Position numbers and translations under genes: made by a program | Source: Bacillota bacterium | GTDB taxonomy: Bacteria > Bacillota > Clostridia > Acetivibrionales > DSM-1351 | Direction of reading: 5' to 3' | Assembly: GCA_023395575.1 (NCBI GenBank) | Contig: JAEWZA010000377.1 | Location: forward strand, 1-6,443 | DNA length: 6,443 bases | Shown: one piece after another, positions 1-5,538 of the stretch | How the letters are laid out: each line of letters starts with the position of its first letter | How positions within the stretch are numbered: the first letter of the stretch is position 1 | The notes under the pieces: model-generated | Told to the model about the DNA's origin: nothing | The model's input: only the letters and a program-made list of their open reading frames with translations | The model's database searches: none

Positions 1-402
1 GATATTTAATGTATCATCATTCATTGATGCTATTTGTACCTCTTTAATATTTTCTATAGTCGTATTTTCTGTATCCCCTTCTTGTGGAACTACCTTGATT
101 GGATTATCCAGCTGTAAAATGAAAGGATACTCCTTTTCATCCGTTTCAGGATTTTCACCATAATTTGGCCGTCCATAGTATAACCTTGTTATTAGTATAC
201 CTTCTATTACAGACTCATTTGGCTCATAATAATATTCATTTTTATCAAGTTCTGTTGCCATATCCGTTGCTTGACTATTTGATTTTGGGGTGTTATTTGA
301 ATTACTCACCTTCTCTAAATCAGCATTGTTGGTTTTGCTGCACCCATTCAAAATAAGAATAGAAAAGAAAAGAATATATAATAATTTTGTCAATGTTTTC
401 AT
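1..402 (-). CDS. Putative lipoprotein with DUF4431-like domain (3' end outside window)
   Basis: This gene starts with ATG at 402-400 and is still open at the left edge, giving 134 visible residues. The start is supported by AGAGGA at 412-417, 9 bases upstream, and by a lipoprotein signal peptide: MKTLTKLL, a hydrophobic stretch to about residue 18, then the lipobox LNGC with the lipidated Cys at 21. A polar, Asn/Ser-rich linker follows (about 22-55). A folded part then begins at YYYEPNESVIEGIL; with GRPNYGENPETDEKEYPFIL (residues 77-96) it resembles the DUF4431 family as I remember it, a domain of unknown function in secreted or membrane-attached proteins. The protein should sit on the outer face of the membrane. 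It has its own promoter and lies beyond the terminator of the large upstream gene, so it is probably a separate transcription unit. The lipoprotein call is firm; the DUF4431 match comes from motif memory, not a search. Confidence 0.85.
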   Translation of the reverse strand, partial: MKTLTKLLYILFFSILILNGCSKTNNADLEKVSNSNNTPKSNSQATDMATELDKNEYYYEPNESVIEGILITRLYYGRPNYGENPETDEKEYPFILQLDNPIKVVPQEGDTENTTIENIKEVQIASMNDDTLNI

Positions 403-411
403 ATCTCGGTG

Positions 412-417
412 TCCTCT
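412..417 (-). promoter_or_regulatory. Ribosome binding site of the lipoprotein gene
   Basis: AGAGGA on the minus strand lies 9 bases before the ATG at 402. It is a moderate Shine-Dalgarno match and fixes the start that also gives the signal peptide. Confidence 0.6.
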
Positions 418-434
418 AGAATTTACATTAATTT

Positions 435-490
435 TCAATTATGTAAGATAGATTTATTATATCTTGATTATATAAACTAATCAATTATGT
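435..490. repeat. Pair of identical 10-bp repeats bracketing the promoter
   Basis: TCAATTATGT occurs at 435-444 and again at 481-490, in the same orientation, 46 bases start to start. On the minus strand each reads ACATAATTGA. The right copy overlaps the first four bases of the -35 box; the left copy lies just downstream of the expected transcription start. Two sites placed this way around a promoter are a common repressor-operator layout, but the sequence is AT-rich and the match may be chance. Confidence 0.35.
456..484 (-). promoter_or_regulatory. Sigma-A type promoter for the lipoprotein gene
   Basis: On the minus strand a -35 box TTGATT (479-484) is followed by a 17-base spacer and a perfect -10 box TATAAT (456-461). 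Transcription would start near 449, giving a leader of roughly 47 bases before the ATG at 402. The spacing is optimal, the -10 is consensus and the -35 keeps TTGA. No riboswitch-like structure is apparent in the short leader. The -35 box overlaps one copy of a 10-bp direct repeat that could be an operator. Confidence 0.7.
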
Positions 491-504
491 TCATGACAGC
501 ATTA

Positions 505-541
505 AAGACCGCAAACAGTCTTTTACACTGTTTACGGTCTT
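505..541 (-). terminator. Hairpin terminator after the giant secreted-protein gene
   Basis: Two 15-base arms (505-519 and 527-541) enclose a 7-base loop. In the minus-strand transcript all 15 positions pair, with one G-U wobble (512 with 534). The plus-strand transcript would have a C-A mismatch at that position, so the structure fits minus-strand transcription better. It begins 20 bases after the stop codon at 561. The U-tract is short (UUU, partly within the stem, then AAU), so termination may be incomplete or factor-assisted. Confidence 0.75.
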
Positions 542-560
542 CTTACATCACATTCTGAGT

Positions 561-3500
561 TTATGGTATAAATTGTTCAACTGTATTTACTGGATTTCCG
601 TTATTAGTTCCTCCAATTCCATATAAAGAACCCTTAACAGCAACTGCACTTAAATAACTTCTTTTCATAGTCATTTCTTTTTTTGTCTGCCATTCATTAG
701 TTGATGGATTATATACCTCTACAGTATTAAGATCACCGTCTTTATTGAATCCTCCAATTGCATAGATTAGTCCATTTACCTGACAAACTCCAAGGGCACG
801 TCTTACAGTATTCATTGGTGCCTTAGTTTCCCAAATATCTAGAGCAGGATCATATACTTCAACATCATTAAGATATGCACCATCACCCTTATAACCGCCC
901 ACAACATAGATTTTATTGTCAATTACAGCTACACCAGCAGTATCTCTTCCAACAGCCATAGAATTTTTAGTAGACCATGTATTTGTAGCAGGATCATATA
1001 CTTCCACTGTTTTTAAATACTTTGTTGAAGTAGATCCTCCTATAACATATATTTTCCCGTCTACCACTGCACAAACTGCGCCTTGTCTCGCTGTTAGCAT
1101 ATCAGCTTTATTCTCTTCCCACGTATTAGTATTTGTATTATATACTTCAACAGTCTTTAAAATCTTTGAACCTTGCTTTCCGCCGATAATATATATCTTT
1201 CCATCAACAGAAGCTGCTGTCATACCCTGTCTTGCCCCACCAGGCATTTTTGTTTGTATAACCCACTTATTGTTAACATTAGTATCAAACATTTCTATTT
1301 CATCAGAATATACATTTGCACTTATAATACCACCAATAGCATAGATTTTTTCATCTGAATAAATGACAGCGGCTTTACTTTTTGCAGATTCCATAAAGGG
1401 TTTTGTATACCACGAATTTGAAAAACGTTTATAAATAGCATCTATCCTGATTTGGAAGTCCTTTTTTGCTTGATCTAGCCTTATGGGTAATCTGTTTACC
1501 TCCATCTGTATTTGCTCTAATGATGATTTTATTGGATCCAATGTACTAATATTAGGTAGCATGTCTTCCAATATCGTAAGCTTAACATCAATGTCTGCTA
1601 CGTTAATAGCATCCTGAGCTTTTTGTATTCTTGCTGCAAAAGAATCTTTTACAGGTCCTTCACTGACCTTCGGCATTAAATTTATAGCACTATTAAGTAA
1701 TTCCTGTGCTTTTTGGATAATGTCCGTATTTTTAAGATTAGGCAGCATAGCTTCAACTTGTTTAAGAATCCTGTCAATCTCATCAGCATAGTTAGTTAAT
1801 GAAACAGTTAATAATTCTGACCACTCACTAGCTCCCTTTGAGTTTATTGCTCTGACCCTATATTTATGTGTACTTCCTGGAGTAAGGCCTGTATGCACAT
1901 ATACAGTATTATCCTTATTGTTTAGAAGCTCTCCATCAATTTCAAGTTCATAGTATGAAGCATATTGTGAAGGTAACCATGAGAGGCTTACTTGTGTACC
2001 TGAATCTACTTGTGCTTTGAAATTTTGTGGTATTTGAGGTATTTCCAATGGTATATTATTTTCAACTACTGAAACAAGTACAGTGTCAGCAACAGAATCT
2101 CTAAAGCCATTATTTACAACAAGCTTAACCTCAGTAGTACCTATTGGCAAGTTAATTGTAGGCTGTACTCCTTCAGCTGTACAAATATCATTTCCATTAG
2201 TCCAACTCCATTTGTATGTAAGCTTGTTTCCATCAGGATCTATTGAGCCAGAACCATCAAGTGTAACATCTGCTGAGAGTTCTCCCTGTGCTGCCTGCAC
2301 AGTAATGTCATCACCTGCATCAGCCAAAAGAATTCCTTCTTTTCCTTCGATTTTAAGTTCTGTTAATTGTGGGCTTTGAGTACTTGCAGTGCTTAATTTA
2401 GCCTCAATCATTAGGAACCTTCCGCTTACATTAACGAATGGTACACCATTTGTTACATCAGTAAAAGGCTTAGCAGCAAGTTCTTCAACTTGGTTTGCAC
2501 CTTTAACTCTCACCTTTATACCTGTTTTATCAGGCTCATTTGCCAACCAAGATACCTTTGACCAAGTACATTCTTCTTTACCTCCATCATAGGTTACAGT
2601 CCATGTACCTTCATGAGCAGTAACATTCTGTAAATTAAAGCCTGTCATATCACTGTATGTATAAGGACCCTGACCAACCTTATATACACCAACAACCTTC
2701 GCTGATGAATCAATCTTAACAGTATTGTTTGATGTCTGACAGGTTGCCCAAATATAACCTTCACTGTCTACACCTATTCCTATTGGTCCTGTACCTCCAT
2801 AAGCAGCTAGGTTAGTTGAAGCTAAATATTTTCCTTTTGAATCAAATTTATCAACCCAATTATTTCCAGAATATGCCACCCATACGTTTCCATCACGATC
2901 TACTCCAACACCTCTGCCAGTTACACCATTTCCTTTATGGTGTGTATATGTATTTGTAGCAGGATCAAATCTAACAAGAACACTTTGTGTATAGGAAGCC
3001 ACCCAAACAATGCCCTGCTTATCTACAACAATACCATATGGAACCGCTCCAATATTATAAGTTCCTACAAAAGTATTATTGTTTGTATTAAGCTTATCAA
3101 TGACACTTGCTGAATATCCTGATGTCCATAAAAATCCATCCTTATCAATTGTCGCTCCATACGGTGTAGAGTTTACATTGACTGAAATACCTGTAAATTT
3201 ACCATCATTCGGGTTCAACACAACAAATCTTTTTTCATTGTACAGTCCTACCCAAACCTGTCCCTTCTTGTCAATAGCTAAAGCTCTTGGTAAACTTGAG
3301 CTGCTATTACAAACTGCAGTGTTTGCCAATATAGCTTCATCCTGACCCCAAGGTAGAATTTCATTGGAATCAATTACACCATTGCCATTTAAATCTGTAG
3401 AAGTATCAATTTTACCATTTCCATTTCTGTCAATACCGCCAGTCATTGCTATTTTTACAACAGTTCCTATCGCCCTGTTTCCTACCCAGCAATTTCCATC

Positions 3501-5231
3501 CTTATCAACAGCTGTACGCGAAGGATTTCCAGCAACACCAGTAGCATATCGTCCAACTTCTTTTCCAGTTCTTGTATCAATCTTAGACACAGTACTTTCT
3601 GCCGCATTGGCTATCCATATATACGGAAAAACTTCAGCATATTTATTTAGTTGTAATTGATCTGGTACCTCTTCATGATTTACACCTTTTAGAGTTCCTC
3701 TATCAAAATCTTGATTGGTAGTGTATGTAGAATCAATTTTTTCAAGTATATGAAAATATTCACTTCTTTGACAAATCTCTTTACCATCATATGATAATAC
3801 AGTTTTTACAGTATATTCAGCCTTTGCAGTTACAACAGGAGAAAAACTTCCAATTGCAATATTATTTTCACCTATCTTTAAAACTGAAGTTATCTGTTTA
3901 GAAAATATTTCATTTCCTTCAGGGGTGATAACGCTACATTTAACATTTACAGGCTTATCCACATTAGTTGCACGGCACTTTACAAATAAATCTATTATTG
4001 GTTTAATAGGCTTATTAACAAGACTTGCACCTGGAGTTATATCTATTTCACATTCAGATATTTCCATTACAGGTTTTATTATAAAATCCTTGGTACTTAT
4101 AGCCTTAATCTGTCCCTGGTTATCTTTTAAAACAATCTCTGCTTTATAAGTCCCAGCTTTACTCATTCCACAGTTCCACGAATATCCACCTATAGCATTT
4201 TTAGCTAGATTTATTCTTGAACCATCTGTCGTAATAACTGTTGCCATAGGAGATATATTACGTCCAGTATAAACTGGTACAATTTCAACTATGTTTCCCG
4301 AATCAAATGTATTTGTAACTTGTTCCCCAGAGAACAGCTTAATATCATTAATACTTACATTTGACTCAAGCTTTTCCTTTGATAGTAAATCAAGAACAAG
4401 AGCTGTTTGATAAGGATCATTATCCCAACTTCCATTTGAAATCTGCTTTCCAACTAAATAATCTGGAATATTTTTAACTATTTCAGGTTTATCTTCCTTT
4501 AGCCCCATATAAGCCATATATGTAGCTTCCGAAGTTCCCCATCCACCATCGGGCATTCTATTTGCCACTAACCATTTAGATGCCTTTTCTAGCTCTACAG
4601 ACATATTACATCTGACCAGACTTTGGTATTTTACAAGAAAAGACCTTACCATTCCAGTTATTACTACACTTCCGGTATTCTCTCCCTTTACCATACCCCA
4701 ACTACCATTATCATTTTGAGCAGACAATAAATTATATGCTGCTTTTGTAACCTTATCAAGACTAACATTATTTTCTAGTAAATAGCTTGCTGTTAGGCAA
4801 GTAGTTACATTATCTGTAGGTCCATCGCTTTTTGAACCCCATCCACCATATTCTGCCTGACTATTTAAAATTTTCGTTATCCATTTTTGTTCTGCTAACT
4901 CATTAATAACAACATACCTAGCAATATCAGTATTATTTTGAGGTATATTATTTTTTAGCCATGTTATTCCTTTTTCTTTGCTTTCATCTATTAAGTTAAA
5001 TGATGATAGACTTTCAACAACTTTTGAGGTAGTTCTAAATTTTGAATTATTATCTGTACCCCATGAGCCATCAGAGTTTTGGGCTGATTTGAGCCAATTG
5101 CCGGAAGCAACTATCGAATTATCAAGAGTTTGAGCCTCCATTGCGTTGATACTACTTAACGGTGTCAATATATTCACCAATAGAAATAATATCATAATCA
5201 GAATGCTTATCATCCTGCTCAACCTGTTCAT
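561..5231 (-). CDS. Giant secreted mosaic protein: toroid repeats, Vgb-type propeller, PKD, FN3, Kelch propeller
   Basis: The 1556-residue product starts with a Sec signal peptide (1-30, likely cut after SSINA), so it is exported. Domains in order: five QW-like repeats of the squalene cyclase/prenyltransferase alpha/alpha toroid fold (about 38-290); two Ig-like beta segments (about 295-386 and 395-497); a Vgb/NHL-type propeller (about 531-865) with an EF-hand pair at 601-624; a galactose-binding-like beta-sandwich (about 872-963); PKD (967-1057); FN3 (1064-1146); a duplicated helical hairpin (1147-1271); six Kelch repeats (1272-1556). The toroid lacks a DxDD cyclase acid motif, so binding or scaffolding is more likely than catalysis. 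I see no LPxTG, SLH, dockerin or C-terminal membrane segment; the chain ends with the last Kelch strand. The start is fixed by AGGAG at 5240-5244 and the signal peptide. It lies 49 bases after a phage-fibre-like gene and ends at a terminator. The domains are recognisable; the role is unknown, perhaps carbohydrate or surface binding. Confidence 0.93.
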   Translation of the reverse strand: MNRLSRMISILIMILFLLVNILTPLSSINAMEAQTLDNSIVASGNWLKSAQNSDGSWGTDNNSKFRTTSKVVESLSSFNLIDESKEKGITWLKNNIPQNNTDIARYVVINELAEQKWITKILNSQAEYGGWGSKSDGPTDNVTTCLTASYLLENNVSLDKVTKAAYNLLSAQNDNGSWGMVKGENTGSVVITGMVRSFLVKYQSLVRCNMSVELEKASKWLVANRMPDGGWGTSEATYMAYMGLKEDKPEIVKNIPDYLVGKQISNGSWDNDPYQTALVLDLLSKEKLESNVSINDIKLFSGEQVTNTFDSGNIVEIVPVYTGRNISPMATVITTDGSRINLAKNAIGGYSWNCGMSKAGTYKAEIVLKDNQGQIKAISTKDFIIKPVMEISECEIDITPGASLVNKPIKPIIDLFVKCRATNVDKPVNVKCSVITPEGNEIFSKQITSVLKIGENNIAIGSFSPVVTAKAEYTVKTVLSYDGKEICQRSEYFHILEKIDSTYTTNQDFDRGTLKGVNHEEVPDQLQLNKYAEVFPYIWIANAAESTVSKIDTRTGKEVGRYATGVAGNPSRTAVDKDGNCWVGNRAIGTVVKIAMTGGIDRNGNGKIDTSTDLNGNGVIDSNEILPWGQDEAILANTAVCNSSSSLPRALAIDKKGQVWVGLYNEKRFVVLNPNDGKFTGISVNVNSTPYGATIDKDGFLWTSGYSASVIDKLNTNNNTFVGTYNIGAVPYGIVVDKQGIVWVASYTQSVLVRFDPATNTYTHHKGNGVTGRGVGVDRDGNVWVAYSGNNWVDKFDSKGKYLASTNLAAYGGTGPIGIGVDSEGYIWATCQTSNNTVKIDSSAKVVGVYKVGQGPYTYSDMTGFNLQNVTAHEGTWTVTYDGGKEECTWSKVSWLANEPDKTGIKVRVKGANQVEELAAKPFTDVTNGVPFVNVSGRFLMIEAKLSTASTQSPQLTELKIEGKEGILLADAGDDITVQAAQGELSADVTLDGSGSIDPDGNKLTYKWSWTNGNDICTAEGVQPTINLPIGTTEVKLVVNNGFRDSVADTVLVSVVENNIPLEIPQIPQNFKAQVDSGTQVSLSWLPSQYASYYELEIDGELLNNKDNTVYVHTGLTPGSTHKYRVRAINSKGASEWSELLTVSLTNYADEIDRILKQVEAMLPNLKNTDIIQKAQELLNSAINLMPKVSEGPVKDSFAARIQKAQDAINVADIDVKLTILEDMLPNISTLDPIKSSLEQIQMEVNRLPIRLDQAKKDFQIRIDAIYKRFSNSWYTKPFMESAKSKAAVIYSDEKIYAIGGIISANVYSDEIEMFDTNVNNKWVIQTKMPGGARQGMTAASVDGKIYIIGGKQGSKILKTVEVYNTNTNTWEENKADMLTARQGAVCAVVDGKIYVIGGSTSTKYLKTVEVYDPATNTWSTKNSMAVGRDTAGVAVIDNKIYVVGGYKGDGAYLNDVEVYDPALDIWETKAPMNTVRRALGVCQVNGLIYAIGGFNKDGDLNTVEVYNPSTNEWQTKKEMTMKRSYLSAVAVKGSLYGIGGTNNGNPVNTVEQFIP
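564..1418 (-). repeat. Complete six-bladed Kelch propeller at the C-terminus of the giant protein
   Basis: Residues 1272-1555 contain six Kelch repeats, each marked by IYxIGG or LYGIGG: 1297-1301, 1347-1351, 1395-1399, 1442-1446, 1490-1494 and 1537-1541, about 48 residues apart. Each is followed by (T)VEVY(D/N)P..N.W and M...R. Six blades close a full propeller, and the protein ends with NTVEQFIP, the last strand of the ring. This places the terminal propeller at the exposed end of the chain. Confidence 0.93.
1419..1793 (-). repeat. Tandem duplication of a 62-residue helical hairpin
   Basis: Residues 1149-1210 and 1211-1271 align in register with an offset of 62: IDRILKQVEAMLPNL against IDVKLTILEDMLPNI, sharing I, D, L, E and MLPN. 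A shared Asn-Leu/Met-Pro turn recurs 23 residues later in each copy (LMPKV 1185-1189; RLPIRL 1247-1252). A shared KD then lines up, followed by FxxRI with a one-residue shift. The four Pro-capped helices lie between FN3 and Kelch and probably form a four-helix bundle or stalk. I do not recognise a named family. Confidence 0.65.
1794..2333 (-). other. PKD plus fibronectin type III domains of the giant protein
   Basis: The PKD domain (residues 967-1057) shows the canonical ADAGDDITVQ start and VTLDGSGSIDPDGNKLTYKW core. The FN3 domain (1064-1146) shows PQNFKAQVDSGTQVSLSWLP, YYELEIDG, LTPGSTHKYRVRAINSKGASEWS. Both are beta-sandwich modules common in secreted clostridial proteins, where they act as spacers or ligand-binding units. 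They separate the two propellers. Confidence 0.88.
2637..3641 (-). repeat. Vgb/NHL-type beta-propeller in the giant protein
   Basis: Residues about 531-865 contain a recurring blade: (S/P)xG(I/V)xVDxxGxxWV, then a short strand with a T/SxV(D/V)K or R pattern. Clear copies start near 537 (YIWIANAAESTVSKID), 571, 648, 690, 731, 772 and 816, so seven blades. The repeated VDKxGxxWVA resembles virginiamycin B lyase (Vgb)/streptogramin lyase and SMP-30-like propellers. Such folds in secreted proteins usually bind rather than cleave, and the metal and catalytic residues of Vgb cannot be assigned here. Confidence 0.75.
3360..3431 (-). other. Paired EF-hand-type calcium loops inserted in the propeller
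   Basis: Residues 601-624 hold two consecutive 12-residue loops, DRNGNGKIDTST and DLNGNGVIDSNE. Both have D at position 1, N at 3 and 5, G at 6, I at 8 and D at 9. Only the second has the Glu at position 12 expected of a full calcium loop. They sit in an insertion between the second and third propeller blades. The spacing differs from type I dockerin (two loops about 20 residues apart with helices), so this is more likely a calcium-stabilised insertion than a cellulosome docking site. Confidence 0.7.
4362..5120 (-). other. Toroid-repeat domain of the giant protein (squalene-cyclase-like QW motifs)
   Basis: Residues 38-290 carry five repeats ending in a QW-like motif: AQNSDGSWG (50-58), SQAEYGGWG (124-132), AQNDNGSWG (171-179), ANRMPDGGWG (223-232) and KQISNGSW (262-269). 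Between them lie helical stretches such as TTCLTASYLLENN. This is the pattern of prenyltransferase/squalene oxidase repeats, which form an alpha/alpha barrel. Class II cyclases carry DxDD, which is absent, and with about 250 residues it is much shorter than a full cyclase. It is therefore likely a binding or structural module, similar to toroids found in other secreted bacterial proteins. Confidence 0.8.
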
Positions 5232-5239
5232 TCATATCA

Positions 5240-5244
5240 CTCCT
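5240..5244 (-). promoter_or_regulatory. Ribosome binding site of the giant gene
   Basis: AGGAG on the minus strand lies 8 bases before the ATG at 5231. An alternative ATG at 5235, 4 bases from it and out of frame, opens only a short reading frame, so 5231 is the real start. Confidence 0.8.
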
Positions 5245-5280
5245 AAATTTATATTTGCATTTCGTTTAAGAAGCACTAGA

Positions 5281-5538
5281 CTATATGCCACTAGATAAAT
5301 CTGTACACTTCTTGTTTCTATTATTTCTTTTTTGAGGCGTTTTTTTTTCCGGCTTACCTATAGCCAATTGCAAATTACCTATGCTAGAGCCAATAAATAA
5401 CTTATGTGTATCAGTTGTAAAACCAAGCTCACCAACTTCTAGTTGGCAATCAGATAGTTCTGATTGGGTTCCTCTTCTTATACATATCAAGGTTCTATGC
5501 TGCTTATCCTTATTTGTCACCTTAGAATGAGCCTCCAT
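5281..5538 (-). CDS. Small protein with phage tail-fibre N-terminal (Mtd_N-like) domain
   Basis: This 85-residue product has CIRRGTQSELSD (residues 19-30), LEVGELGFTTDTHKLFIG (33-50) and a short SSIGN, the pattern of the major tropism determinant/phage hyaluronidase N-terminal domain. That domain starts RRGT, then GELGF-tDT-LfvGdG, and lies at the particle end of tail fibres. A basic tail follows (KPEKKTPQKRNNRNKK). I chose ATG at 5538, preceded by AGGTG with 6 bases spacing. An in-frame GTG at 5520, two bases beyond the previous stop (5524-5522) and with GGAGG 11 bases upstream, is also plausible. The gene overlaps the upstream gene's stop, so translation is likely coupled. It lacks the distal fibre domains of a full tail protein, so it may be a remnant or a small particle component. 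A run of nine A (5340-5348 on the plus strand as T) makes the C-terminal frame uncertain. Confidence 0.65.
   Translation of the reverse strand: MEAHSKVTNKDKQHRTLICIRRGTQSELSDCQLEVGELGFTTDTHKLFIGSSIGNLQLAIGKPEKKTPQKRNNRNKKCTDLSSGI

Larger units (their letters stand above)
977..2967. repeat. Exact 20-bp direct repeat linking the two propellers
   Basis: ATGTATTTGTAGCAGGATCA occurs at 977-996 and 2948-2967. On the minus strand both copies encode DPATNT followed by W or Y: one in the Kelch propeller, the other in the Vgb-type propeller. The bases directly flanking the two copies differ. Confidence 0.75.

Noticed and set aside
3360..3431. Dockerin domain for cellulosome attachment
   Set aside because: The two calcium loops are directly consecutive, without the helices and spacing of a dockerin repeat, and they lie inside a propeller rather than at a terminus.
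165..3660. Plus-strand open reading frames of 61-142 codons at 165-356, 916-1344, 1173-1358, 2083-2379, 2389-2592, 3079-3345 and 3364-3660
   Set aside because: They lie opposite well-supported minus-strand genes with recognisable domains, and their translations show no family features; they are antisense shadows.
3925..4149. Plus-strand reading frame of 74 codons
   Set aside because: It is antisense to the Ig-like region of the giant protein and has no recognisable domain.
4362..5120. Active terpene cyclase or prenyltransferase
   Set aside because: The QW-like repeats are present, but DxDD is absent, the domain is short, and it sits in a secreted mosaic protein.
5233..5235. Alternative ATG just upstream of the giant gene's start
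   Set aside because: It is out of frame with the giant protein and opens only a short, unrecognisable peptide; the signal peptide and AGGAG spacing support 5231.
5232..5280. Possible promoter for the giant gene (TATAAA-like string in the 49-base gap)
   Set aside because: There is an AT-rich -10-like string but no convincing -35 at 16-18 bases, and the string is too close to the ribosome binding site.
5266..5296. Short repeat of TCTAGTG (minus strand) near the end of the small gene
   Set aside because: It is seven bases, two copies, with no link to a gene boundary signal; it is expected by chance.
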